DNA of 64,000 nt from an uncultured Muribaculum sp. (GCA_910578835.1 CAJTSK010000003.1:62001-126000); one strand, 5' to 3'. Positions 33,989-41,406 are shown, counted from the stretch's first letter. Notes: generated from the letters alone by a model not told the origin. Numbers and translations: made by a program.

Positions 33989-35365
33989 ATGAAATTATTC
34001 AGATTGATTCCTGCCGCGCTAATCGGCGTATCAATGTTATCTTGCGAACAAGACGGCACTATAGGATCATCAGTCATTCAAGATCGTGTGGAGGTTCTTA
34101 TCGACTCCTCCTTTACAGTCACAGGCTCCTCAGTTGCCAACCCCGTCGTACAGGCGCGCACCGACAACCAGTTGCTCGGCATAATCGACGCCAAGGGATT
34201 CGGCAAGCTGTCAAGTGATTTCATATCACAGCTCATGCCTGCCAACGTTATCGATACCGTAGGCGTCACCGTCAACGATATCGACTCGCTGAAAATGTTT
34301 CTCTACATGAAAGAGGGAGCCATGATAGGCGACTCGGTTGTGCCTATGGGGCTTGATGTATATCGCGTCACCAAAGACCTCCCCTCTCCCATATACAGCA
34401 ACTTCGACCCCGACACATATTACTCGGAAAGCGACAAGCTTGCATCTACCGTATATTCGGCGACCGTGCTCGGACTCAGCGACGCCAAAATCGCCACTCT
34501 TACCCATAGCGACACCGCACTACGTATCGTGGAAGTGAAACTCCCGGTCGAGCTTGCCCGTGAGTTTTACAACAAATACAAGCAGGATCCCTCACTCTTC
34601 AGCGACCCCCAGCGATTTGCCAAGTGGTTTCCGGGGCTATATGTAAAAAACAGCTTCGGTTCAGGTCGACTCATGAGATTTTATTCATCGATGATATCAC
34701 TTTATTATCGTAAAAAAATCACCTACGAGTCAAAAGACACCATCTATAACCTCGCCAACCCATTTCTGGCAGTTACCCCGGAGGTCATTAACAACAACAA
34801 CATGAGCCTTGCACTCAGCAACGACCTCTCTACCCTTGCGGCTTCAGCTCCTGTAGTTGCGGCGCCTATCGGTTACGATACAGAAATAAAGATACCTATC
34901 AAGGATATCATCCAAAAATATCACTCCAACACCAACAGCTACAGCGTGGTCAACTCAATGACACTGGAAATACCTGCGTCAACTATAACCAATGACTACG
35001 ACATAATGCCGCCCGCCAACCTTCTGCTTGTAAGAAAAGACAAGAAAGACGATTTCTTTGCCGACCAGCAGATTTATGACAACCGCACGTCATTTTATGC
35101 AACTTACAACTCTACGACCAAGTCTTACGTATTTGATTCGATGCGTCAGTATTTCCTTGACATGTATGACAAGGAGACAATTGAAGAAAGCGACAGCGAG
35201 TTCATCCTTACAGCCGTAAGCCCCGTCACAGAGACAACACAGTCGGGATATACACAGCAGACAGTCATCATGGCAATCGTGCCCTATGTGAACACTCCCG
35301 CCATGGCTCAGCTCGATCTTGAAAAAGCCAAAATCAAGCTAACATTTAGCAAGCAGACGATGTAA
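33989..35365 (+). CDS. DUF4270 family lipoprotein
   Basis: 458 residues with a lipoprotein signal (LIPAALIGVSMLSC followed by EQDGTIGSS) and the DUF4270 body, a beta-rich domain of unknown function exported to the outer membrane of Bacteroidota. It follows the GT5-domain gene after 31 bp and is probably co-transcribed. Confidence 0.85.
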   Translation: MKLFRLIPAALIGVSMLSCEQDGTIGSSVIQDRVEVLIDSSFTVTGSSVANPVVQARTDNQLLGIIDAKGFGKLSSDFISQLMPANVIDTVGVTVNDIDSLKMFLYMKEGAMIGDSVVPMGLDVYRVTKDLPSPIYSNFDPDTYYSESDKLASTVYSATVLGLSDAKIATLTHSDTALRIVEVKLPVELAREFYNKYKQDPSLFSDPQRFAKWFPGLYVKNSFGSGRLMRFYSSMISLYYRKKITYESKDTIYNLANPFLAVTPEVINNNNMSLALSNDLSTLAASAPVVAAPIGYDTEIKIPIKDIIQKYHSNTNSYSVVNSMTLEIPASTITNDYDIMPPANLLLVRKDKKDDFFADQQIYDNRTSFYATYNSTTKSYVFDSMRQYFLDMYDKETIEESDSEFILTAVSPVTETTQSGYTQQTVIMAIVPYVNTPAMAQLDLEKAKIKLTFSKQTM

Positions 35366-35382
35366 AAGTTACAAAATATTTG

Positions 35383-35390
35383 TATCTTTG
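35383..35390 (+). promoter_or_regulatory. Promoter -7 box of tRNA-Thr
   Basis: TATCTTTG matches TAnnTTTG, 13 bp before the tRNA 5' end. Confidence 0.6.
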
Positions 35391-35403
35391 CACTCGCAAA
35401 CCA

Positions 35404-35476
35404 GCCACAATAGCTCAGTCGGTAGAGCATTTCATTCGTAACGAAAAGGTCAGGGGTTCGAGCCCCCTTTGTGGCT
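35404..35476 (+). tRNA. tRNA-Thr (anticodon CGT)
   Basis: 73-base cloverleaf. Acceptor arm GCCACAA/TTGTGGC, D arm GCTC/GAGC, anticodon loop TTCGTAA with CGT at 35437-35439, T arm with GGTTCGAGCC. One A-C mismatch closes the anticodon stem (35434/35442). CCA is not encoded. Reads ACG codons. Confidence 0.93.
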
Positions 35477-35492
35477 CACACATAGCACACTA

Positions 35493-35518
35493 AAAAACCA
35501 GTCAATTGACTGGTTTTT
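35493..35518. terminator. Terminator after tRNA-Thr
   Basis: Perfect palindrome centred on CAATTG with arms ending in A5 and T5 runs, 16 bp after the tRNA. Confidence 0.75.
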
Positions 35519-35545
35519 CTTTTAATCATACCTTGGGCACACCTC

Positions 35546-35670
35546 CTGCACTACGCTATTGGCTACAGTACGTAAAGCATGATTTTACAATTTGCTTGTG
35601 GACAGACGATTTGAGTCCTTGAATAGTCACCCGACTTTATTTTGTAATTGTCCACCCTTATCTCAAATGC
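35546..35670 (+). repeat. Island direct repeat, left copy (about 125 bp)
   Basis: Aligns over its whole length with 41180-41304 at roughly 85 percent identity by eye; shared runs include CGCTATTGGCTACAGTAC and TTTATTTTGTAATTGTCCACC (counted here in part). It contains an inverted pair GTGGACA/TGTCCAC (35598 and 35649). No gene lies in the surrounding 35519-35778. The two copies enclose the whole phage-like island. Confidence 0.75.
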
Positions 35671-35778
35671 AAACAGCTCGCATAATATATAAGACAGAGA
35701 ATATCACCCAATAATATCTAAACGGAATTCCGCGTCGGTACTGAAAGGCAGTTCACCAATTTTTCTTTATTGTATCCC

Positions 35779-36042
35779 TCATTTCCTACACGGATGTTTG
35801 CGCCCCCATTTGCGCTCCCATTCATCAATTGCTTTCTCTCTGTCTTGTATGGCATCAACATTAGATTGCGCTTTGTTACATTTGCTCTTTCTCTTAATTT
35901 TGCAACCACTTTTTGCCCACCATATAAGACCGTACACGCTTAGAACTATCGCGGAATTGATGATTAACGCGGTTATGAAGCCCGGACAAACGCAAATAAC
36001 TATGAATATAATGAGTATTGCCCAAATGATTATACCTATCAT
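35779..36042 (-). CDS. Small membrane protein of unknown function
   Basis: 87 residues: two membrane helices in the first 45 residues (IIIWAILIIFIVICVC and ALIINSAIVLSVYGLIWW), then a basic and charged tail (KIKRKSKCNKAQ, DEWERKWGRKH). No family recognised. First gene inside the direct-repeat-bounded island, read towards the tRNA. Confidence 0.55.
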   Translation of the reverse strand: MIGIIIWAILIIFIVICVCPGFITALIINSAIVLSVYGLIWWAKSGCKIKRKSKCNKAQSNVDAIQDREKAIDEWERKWGRKHPCRK

Positions 36043-36108
36043 GGTTGTATATTTTTAAGTGTTTGCTAAGTTACTGAAATATTTTGATAATTATGGCTTT
36101 ATAGGTTA

Positions 36109-36363
36109 TTATTCGGGTTGTTTTGCGTAGACTGAGACCGGATATTGACGCAAAATACATTCATCAAAATTCGCCACTTGCGCTTCTCTTGTCATGCCTT
36201 CGGCTTCTCGCTGATATATTCCTATTGCGCGAACATAACGGCCTTGTATATCTTGGAGTTTGGCAACAATAGCCATAAATTGTTTATAGTTCCACTTATC
36301 GTGGCGTTGTTTCTATCCATAACCGGCGCGGATGCGGTCGGCTTGGGTTAATACGCCTTTCAT
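36109..36363 (-). pseudogene. Decayed element gene with premature TAG
   Basis: One frame on the minus strand starts at ATG 36363 (MKGVLTQADRIRAGYG), meets TAG after 16 codons, and continues in the same frame for 67 codons (KQRHDKWNYKQFMAIVAKLQ, then RYVRAIGIYQREAEGMTREA) to TAA at 36109. The composition of the downstream part is protein-like, so this looks like a nonsense-mutated small gene. A short product could also start at an internal ATG. Family unknown. Confidence 0.5.
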
Positions 36364-36396
36364 GCTTTTTTGTTCTCATCGTCTTGTAGTTGTTAA

Positions 36397-36640
36397 TTAC
36401 TTGTCAAGTTCGGCAAATAGTTCAATTGCCAACTCTTTGAGGCAAACGGCCGGTGGCTTGCAGTGCCTTTTTCGTACCGTCCTGCCATGATGTCCAAAAT
36501 GTGAGGTTTTTTATCGCTTCTTCCTTTGGGAGCTGCCAGCCGTTACGCCTTACAGCCTCGACAATGGCGTTAATCGCCGGAACGGTGTAACGCAAATAGA
36601 TGCGCTATGCTGCACGTTTAACACTCCGGAGTCAAAAAGC
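36397..36640 (-). pseudogene. Decayed element gene with frameshifts
   Basis: The minus strand encodes protein-like segments in different frames: DSGVLNVQHS, then IYLRYTVPAINAIVEAVRRN, GWQLPKEEAIKNLTFWTSWQ, DGTKKALQATGR, then AVCLKELAIELFAELDK and stop TAA at 36397. At least two frameshifts are needed to join them. I do not recognise the family. It sits upstream of the other broken gene at 36109-36363 on the same strand. Confidence 0.5.
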
Positions 36641-36738
36641 AAGTATAAAAAAAGCGATGAAACACGCGCCAACACACAAGGCCGATTATTAGATGTGTTA
36701 AATATTGTTTAACTTATTGTGTGTTTAGTGGATTGTTG

Positions 36739-36746
36739 TATATTTG
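36739..36746 (+). promoter_or_regulatory. Promoter -7 box upstream of the repressor region
   Basis: TATATTTG matches TAnnTTTG. It points towards a 39-codon frame at 36860 and the repressor at 36995; the rest of 36641-36994 is AT-rich and holds no other clear gene. Confidence 0.45.
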
Positions 36747-36859
36747 CAGTCAATATAATTATAATACTCTGGATTTCAAATTATTGCAAATCATTATTTT
36801 GCTTTATTCTAAACAGCAATAGAAATAACACAATCTAAATGGTTGGGAGTTTATAACTA

Positions 36860-36979
36860 ATGTCCTATACGAATATTGGAAATCGAAACATCAGCGAAAC
36901 ATTCGGCTGTTCGGGACGAATCCAAAGCAACGCCATCTGGCAAATGATAAGAAACAGATATTGTCATGCCACAATATAG
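36860..36979 (+). CDS. Possible small protein, 39 residues
   Basis: MSYTNIGNRNISETFG... ends in TAG just before the candidate operator at 36980. No family, no clear ribosome-binding site. Listed because it lies between a good promoter and the repressor gene; it could be a leader or chance. Confidence 0.25.
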   Translation: MSYTNIGNRNISETFGCSGRIQSNAIWQMIRNRYCHATI

Positions 36980-36994
36980 CTATTTTACGATAAT
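36980..36994 (+). promoter_or_regulatory. Candidate operator CTATTTTACGATAAT
   Basis: Directly upstream of the repressor ATG at 36995. Related sequences occur at 38092-38110 (a near-perfect palindrome) and 38976-38990, each in front of an island gene. Possible autoregulatory site of the CI-like protein. Confidence 0.4.
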
Positions 36995-37357
36995 ATGACA
37001 AACGAAAACGAAATAAAACAACCCACCCCCATCCAACGCCTCCGGGAGTTTGTGAAGTGGGCGCAGTCACAGGGGCTGTGTAAGAGTGAGTACGACTTCG
37101 AGCGCATATGCAGCCTATCGCCAAAGTATATCTCCAACAACATGCACACCGGCAAGGGCAACATCGGCACCGAAATGCTCGGACGCATCATCAAGGCGTT
37201 TCCCCAGCTCAACCTCGCATGGATATGCACCGGCGAGGGAACAATGACCACGCAAGGCGGTGGCAACCTCAACGCCGACTACAAGCAGGCATACGAAGCC
37301 GCCATGATGCAGATTGAGGCACTTAACAGAATTATCAAACAATTAAACGCAAAATAA
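36995..37357 (+). CDS. Phage CI-like/XRE helix-turn-helix regulator
   Basis: 120 residues. The N-terminal part (RLREFVKWAQSQGLCKSEYD, ICSLSPKYISNNM, GKGNIGTEMLGRIIKAFPQL) followed by NLAWICTGEGTM is the usual DNA-binding domain of Bacteroidota prophage repressors. The C-terminal 35 residues form a helix suited to oligomerisation (AYEAAMMQIEALNRIIKQL). No peptidase domain, so it is not a self-cleaving repressor. Confidence 0.75.
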   Translation: MTNENEIKQPTPIQRLREFVKWAQSQGLCKSEYDFERICSLSPKYISNNMHTGKGNIGTEMLGRIIKAFPQLNLAWICTGEGTMTTQGGGNLNADYKQAYEAAMMQIEALNRIIKQLNAK

Positions 37358-37360
37358 AAA

Positions 37361-37390
37361 ACCGCCCAGAGGATTTCTCCCAAGGGCGGT
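37361..37390 (-). terminator. Terminator of the 37463-38005 gene
   Basis: ACCGCCC (37361-37367) pairs with GGGCGGT (37384-37390). The T-tract is on the minus strand, so it mainly serves the gene on the right, though it also lies just after the repressor. Confidence 0.6.
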
Positions 37391-37462
37391 CGCTGTATTA
37401 GTTCTTTTCATTGTTACGCAATTTACGGAAGATTAAACATTAATGTAGTAACTTAGAGAGTA

Positions 37463-38005
37463 CTACTTCTCCATATTGCTTTTTATCTCATCTTTTGAGA
37501 TTTGAAGTATCCGTAAATATTCTTCGCTTGGTAATTCTCGTTTAGCCACTTCCATAAATTTACTTGCAAAATGCCGAGCCTTGCGCATTTCAGATGGATG
37601 AACATATCCATTCGCTACCGCAATATCTATTCTTAATGACCCATATCGCTTACGCGCCATTCGTTCAAGAGTATAAGCGAAGCGATAAGCGGTCTTTGCT
37701 GATGGAGGCAATTGGTGCGAGTTATCTACTCCAAATCTATTTAGAATAGATGTGAGTTGGGCGTTTAGCGCATCACGCCAATAAGCGAGAGTCTGCAAAT
37801 CATCTTCAACCGAAATGTCATCTTCTGATATACCTAATTCTTTGTTGTAAATCATATCATCTTTACTAAATAGAAAGACGGCATTGCCTTTCCAGTTGCA
37901 CAACACCTTTTTATGCCGTTGGCCATTATAGACTTCCACGGGGTACAATGCGCTATGATAGCGTATGGGTATAAAAATACTTTGCTTGCGGTTTAACTGC
38001 CACAT
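37463..38005 (-). CDS. Hypothetical protein of the island
   Basis: 180 residues, soluble, no signal peptide. The N-terminal third is beta-rich (QSIFIPIRYHSALYPVEVYN, WKGNAVFLFSKDDMIYN); the rest is helical with YWRDALNAQLTSILNRFG and TAYRFAYTLERMARKRYG. No recognised family or catalytic motif. It has a promoter-proximal palindrome at 38092-38110, about 90 bp upstream, possibly controlled by the CI-like regulator. Confidence 0.55.
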   Translation of the reverse strand: MWQLNRKQSIFIPIRYHSALYPVEVYNGQRHKKVLCNWKGNAVFLFSKDDMIYNKELGISEDDISVEDDLQTLAYWRDALNAQLTSILNRFGVDNSHQLPPSAKTAYRFAYTLERMARKRYGSLRIDIAVANGYVHPSEMRKARHFASKFMEVAKRELPSEEYLRILQISKDEIKSNMEK

Positions 38006-38091
38006 AAAAGAATGTTACGCGATGTAAAGTTAAACACACTTTTTGAATTTTCCATATATTTTTATTTTTTTAACAAAGATTAACCACATTG

Positions 38092-38110
38092 CTATTTTAC
38101 AGTAAAATAG
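38092..38110. promoter_or_regulatory. Candidate operator palindrome CTATTTTACAGTAAAATAG
   Basis: 19-bp palindrome with one unpaired central base, upstream of the 37463-38005 gene and overlapping the end of the Rha pseudogene. Its half-site CTATTTTAC recurs at 36980 and 38976. Confidence 0.45.
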
Positions 38111-38835
38111 ACTGCAAAGTTACTATGTGATACAATTCTCCAAACTTGTCTGTATACCAATGCGGCTGTGTTTCTTTTTGATTGCGCGGACTCTGCAAAT
38201 TCTCTCCATAGGCAAGCCCTTTGTCAGTAATGCTCTTGAATCGCTTTAACGTGCCTCCGCTTGACGGGCGCGTCCTTGTTTCGATATAACCCTGTGCTTC
38301 GAGCATCTAATTAAACTCGACGGCTGAATATGGCGAGTGTATATCCTCTAATAAGTCTTTCAGCGCTTTTGTCATGCCCTTTGATTCGACATACTGCGGA
38401 ATGGCAAGGCGGTAAGGTTCGGCGATAGACTGATACATTCCAAGGCGCGAGGCTTCGTTGAGCCGAAGGTTACGCGAGATTGCTTCGGCGAGGTAGACTT
38501 GCGTCTGCACGAACTGGAGTTGTGGATTGTCGGGAGTTGTCACGCCTTGCTCCGTTTCAAGCCGTTCCCAGCGCAGGATAATCTTAGCTCGCGCTTCGTC
38601 GTTGAACTTGGTTGATATAAAGACACTCAGTTTTTGTTAGCTCATAGCATGGTCCTTCTTTCCCTTGACGGTCAATGTAAGAAGCCAATCAAAAATTTGA
38701 TTGGCTAACTTTTTGCCACGCAGGCTCCATTGCGCGAATGGCTTCCATAACGTGAGCGTATTGCTTCCCTGTCAGCTCGGCAATCTGCAAGCTACTCATA
38801 GTTTGTAATTGAGTGATTGAGATAATATCTGCCAT
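38097..38835 (-). pseudogene. Rha-family phage antirepressor, decayed
   Basis: The minus strand from ATG 38835 reads MADIISITQLQTMSSLQIAE, LTGKQYAHVMEAIRAMEPAW, QKVSQSNF, stop TGA, then LASYIDRQGKEGPCYELTKT, ECLYI. This is the N-terminal Rha (Phage_pRha) domain. A frameshift near 38613 leads to STKFNDEARAKIILRWERLE, and the frame continues to a TAG at 38307 (EFN stop MLEAQGYIETRT), ending HIVTLQSILL. Three separate lesions make it non-functional. The C-terminal half is the usual antirepressor winged-helix region. Confidence 0.8.
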
Positions 38836-38975
38836 ATATCTTGTTTTGTCTATAGTCCTAAAAGATCAAGCACCCCTAATGAAACTTATTGTACAGTCAG
38901 TTTCAAAAGGGATGCTTGTAAGTCGTTCTCAACACTCGACTGCCACGAAGAATGTTCGACGCCACAAAGCGTAGT

Positions 38976-38990
38976 CTATTTTACGGTATA
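38976..38990 (+). promoter_or_regulatory. Candidate operator CTATTTTACGGTATA
   Basis: Third occurrence of the CTATTTTAC half-site, between the divergent Rha pseudogene (start 38835) and the membrane-protein genes starting at 39082. Confidence 0.35.
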
Positions 38991-39060
38991 ACCAAGTTAA
39001 AGTGTGTTTATTTTCTATTTCATGTTTTGCAACATGTTTTGTAGCACAGAGCTAATTGCT

Positions 39061-39068
39061 TATTTTTG
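39061..39068 (+). promoter_or_regulatory. Promoter -7 box of the membrane-protein genes
   Basis: TATTTTTG matches TAnnTTTG, 13 bp before the ATG at 39082, so the transcript has almost no leader. An in-frame ATG at 39004 would lie upstream of it. Confidence 0.5.
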
Positions 39069-39081
39069 TAAAAAACACAAA

Positions 39082-39282
39082 ATGAAATTAAGACTAAAAA
39101 CCGCAACGCTTATAGCGACTATTGCAACGGCTCTTTACGCCTTTATGCAGGTTGTATACATATTCACCGACCGTCTGTATTATATAGGTTTTGAATATGT
39201 ATTAAGTGCATTAGTACGAATATTTTTTTCCATCGCACTATTCATTTTCTTTTATTCACTCTATCAAAATCAAAAGAAATGA
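39082..39282 (+). CDS. Small two-helix membrane protein
   Basis: 66 residues from MKLRLKTATLIATIATALYA; two membrane helices separated by a short loop, ending SLYQNQKK. No family recognised. The stop overlaps the next start as ATGA, so the two are co-translated. Confidence 0.6.
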   Translation: MKLRLKTATLIATIATALYAFMQVVYIFTDRLYYIGFEYVLSALVRIFFSIALFIFFYSLYQNQKK

Positions 39283-39677
39283 GCAAAGAAGAAGTAAACG
39301 AAATGCTGGGGATTGAAGATGATGCTGTCCCTTATGTATTTAATCAAGACGGCTCATGGAATTACAAGGAGGGTATGACCGAGAAAAAGGTTGCGGAATT
39401 AAATGCTATGCGAGAAAAGCGCATGACTGAAAATTCCACACCCGAGAGTCAACTGATAAAGGCAGGAAAGATAATCAATATTATAGGTGCATTCATTGCC
39501 ATAATCGGCTTTATCGCATCATGTGCGGCATCCAAATACGAGCCATACTTTATATTCGGCTTGGTAGGAGGCTTGCTCGTATATCTGCCTTGCTTCGCGT
39601 TGTCAGCATATTTCAAAGTTGCTGCGAACACATCTAATACCCTTAAAGAAATACGCGACAAATTAAATTCCAAATAA
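39279..39677 (+). CDS. Membrane protein of unknown function
   Basis: 132 residues: a charged soluble N-terminal part (MSKEEVNEMLGIEDDAVPYV) and two membrane helices around residues 68-82 and 90-112 (IINIIGAFIAIIGFIASCA, FIFGLVGGLLVYLPCFALSA), then a short helix. Coupled to the preceding gene. Function unknown. Confidence 0.6.
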   Translation: MSKEEVNEMLGIEDDAVPYVFNQDGSWNYKEGMTEKKVAELNAMREKRMTENSTPESQLIKAGKIINIIGAFIAIIGFIASCAASKYEPYFIFGLVGGLLVYLPCFALSAYFKVAANTSNTLKEIRDKLNSK

Positions 39678-39681
39678 CACA

Positions 39682-39714
39682 TGAAAAAGTTTTTACTCGC
39701 ACTGGTGCTGTAAA
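39682..39714 (+). pseudogene. Ten-codon remnant of a signal peptide
   Basis: MKKFLLALVL followed directly by TAA. It looks like the start of a lipoprotein signal sequence whose gene has been lost, between the two membrane-protein genes. Confidence 0.35.
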
Positions 39715-39736
39715 AACAATAAATATATTAATATAT

Positions 39737-40699
39737 ATGGGAGCATGGCTTTTAAGCATATTGTTGATGGGTGTATTCTCCGTTGCATGTGGATATGCAG
39801 TGTATGGGATCACTTGGCTTGCAAAAAAGCGAGATAAGGATTTAGGAGAAATGAGTGGTGGCTTCTCTGGATTCGCAATTGCAATTTTAAGTGTTGTCTT
39901 CATCTTTTTTTCAATGATGAACTCATGCACATCAAAATATACCACTTATGAGGAATCTATAACAAACTCTCTTCCTGTATATTTCGTAATAGTCGTAATT
40001 ATAGTAGTAGGATTTGTTGCTTATTTCTTTATAAGCAATACAAGACAATTAAAAAAGAAAGAGGAAGAAGACGCTCAGTTCATTAAACAGCATGGGATGA
40101 CGAGAGCGGAGCATAAGGCAAAAGTTAACGAAGAAAAAGAGCGCAAACATAAGGAAAAGCAGGAAAGACGAACATCTTTTCTAAAGTCTTTAAGCGAAAA
40201 ATATGGCAAGGTTTCAACAATATTTTCCTTTTCAAAATCGAATCATCACGCAAAGGAATGTGAAGCGCGAGTTTTTGAAACAACAAAAACAATAGTTATA
40301 TTCAAACCTACTTCATTGGAGGTTGTTGATATTATTCCATTTTCATCAATTCTTGATTTTAGCATTGATGAGGATATCAAAATCACAGGGGGTAATACCG
40401 CGACAACTACAACAAAAACAAGCACGGGCAGCACGGTTAAACGTGGTCTTGTAGGAGGCGTTTTGTTTGGAGGTGTGGGAGCATTGGCAGGAGCCGCCAC
40501 CGCAAAACAATCTTCTCAAACTATATTTGATGAAAAGAAAGAAGAAAGGTATTACTCCATCCCTATAAATATTGACTCAATATCCTCCCCGATATATACG
40601 ATGTATTTTGGGCTTGATTCAAGTTCTTGTAAAAGAGTAGCCGGTATGCTTACCGCTATTATACGGCGCAACAATAATACACCTATCAGTCAGCATTAA
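39737..40699 (+). CDS. Membrane protein with a C-terminal glycine-rich domain
   Basis: 320 residues. Three membrane helices in the first 100 residues (about 3-26, 45-60, 81-99), then a charged coiled segment (TRAEHKAKVNEEKERKHKEK), then a cytoplasmic domain containing STVKRGLVGGVLFGGVGALA, the glycine-rich turn seen in many SHOCT/PH-like bacterial proteins. The usual SHOCT tail is absent. It ends the membrane-protein group; role unknown. Confidence 0.65.
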   Translation: MGAWLLSILLMGVFSVACGYAVYGITWLAKKRDKDLGEMSGGFSGFAIAILSVVFIFFSMMNSCTSKYTTYEESITNSLPVYFVIVVIIVVGFVAYFFISNTRQLKKKEEEDAQFIKQHGMTRAEHKAKVNEEKERKHKEKQERRTSFLKSLSEKYGKVSTIFSFSKSNHHAKECEARVFETTKTIVIFKPTSLEVVDIIPFSSILDFSIDEDIKITGGNTATTTTKTSTGSTVKRGLVGGVLFGGVGALAGAATAKQSSQTIFDEKKEERYYSIPINIDSISSPIYTMYFGLDSSSCKRVAGMLTAIIRRNNNTPISQH

Positions 40700-40762
40700 G
40701 AAATTGTAATCACAGATGAGTCTTTTGAGTCACCATCTTGTCGAGACCCACTGTTTGAAGAG

Positions 40763-40957
40763 GTGGCTCGAATGGTTGTAATGAGCGGTTATACTTCTAC
40801 CTCTTCGTTACAACGCAGGTATTCAATTGGGTACAATCGTGCAGGCTTAATAATGGATCAACTCGAAGCGGCAGGCATTGTTGGCCCAGCACAGGGAGGA
40901 AAGCCGCGCCAAGTTTTAATGGATGCCTTTGAATTAGAATTATTCTTGCAAGAATAA
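40763..40957 (+). CDS. Stand-alone FtsK gamma-domain protein or fragment
   Basis: 64 residues from ATG 40763, matching the winged-helix gamma domain of FtsK/SpoIIIE: TSTSSLQRRYSIGYNRAGLI, MDQLEAAGIVGPAQGGKPRQ. The match extends upstream in the same frame (DPLFEEVARM at about 40733), with no ATG before the stop of the previous gene. So either a non-ATG start is used or it is the tail of a lost gene. Gamma domains read KOPS-like sequences for orientation. Confidence 0.65.
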   Translation: MARMVVMSGYTSTSSLQRRYSIGYNRAGLIMDQLEAAGIVGPAQGGKPRQVLMDAFELELFLQE

Positions 40958-40985
40958 TTTTGTTTGCCAATCCTCAAAAATTCAC

Positions 40986-41075
40986 TATCTTTGCGATAGT
41001 TTATAAACCAAAGGGCATATCGCCTAAAGCCAAAAGAGCTTATTTCAGACTTCGGTCTGCGATAGGCTCTTTTAA
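40986..41075 (+). ncRNA. Candidate small RNA
   Basis: A complete promoter (TATCTTTG at 40986-40993) is followed within 40 bp by a long hairpin ending in T5: AAAAGAGC (41032-41039) pairs with GCTCTTTT (41066-41073), with an inner stem closed by a C-TTCG-G tetraloop at about 41050. The expected transcript is about 75 nt with no open reading frame of note. Confidence 0.5.
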
Positions 41076-41179
41076 TTTTTTAGGAATTATGCCGAACTTA
41101 GGCTCGTTATGGTATACGATGGAATTTGCAACCGGTAATGCAACCCGCTCCGGGTAGATACAGAGGGGAAATATTGCTA

Positions 41180-41304
41180 CTGCACCACGCTATTGGCTAC
41201 AGTACATAAAACATGATTTTACAATTTACTTGTAGACATAGGGTTTGATTCCCTGAATAGTTACCCTACTTTATTTTGTAATTGTCCACCTTTATGCCAA
41301 ATGT
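41180..41304 (+). repeat. Island direct repeat, right copy (about 125 bp)
   Basis: Partner of 35546-35670. Differences are scattered single-base changes (for example GCTTGTGGACAG versus ACTTGTAGACAT). The short stretch 41076-41179 between the small RNA and this repeat has no supported gene. Confidence 0.75.
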
Positions 41305-41369
41305 CACTCGGGACTTACCGCCCACTTATTGTTAGGCGCTGCTACTTTAGAGCCGGATGTGATTACAGA

Positions 41370-41406
41370 GAAGCAGCGTATGTGCCGATGGCGCATACGC
41401 TGCTTC
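41370..41406 (-). terminator. Terminator of the DUF3127 gene
   Basis: GAAGCAGCGTATG (41370-41382) pairs perfectly with CATACGCTGCTTC (41394-41406), 25 bp after the DUF3127 stop on the minus strand. Confidence 0.6.

Noticed and set aside
36109..38835. Three disrupted frames, two with TAG where Gln would fit, as in TAG-recoded gut phages
   Set aside because: The Rha gene also has a TGA and a frameshift, and intact island genes end normally; ordinary decay explains all lesions.
40960..41157. 65-codon frame on the plus strand
   Set aside because: It runs through a promoter and a terminator hairpin; composition is not protein-like.
41180..41304. AGGGTTTGATTCCCT inside the right repeat looks like a tRNA T-arm
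   Set aside because: The left copy does not keep the pairing, and no acceptor or anticodon arm can be drawn at the right distances.
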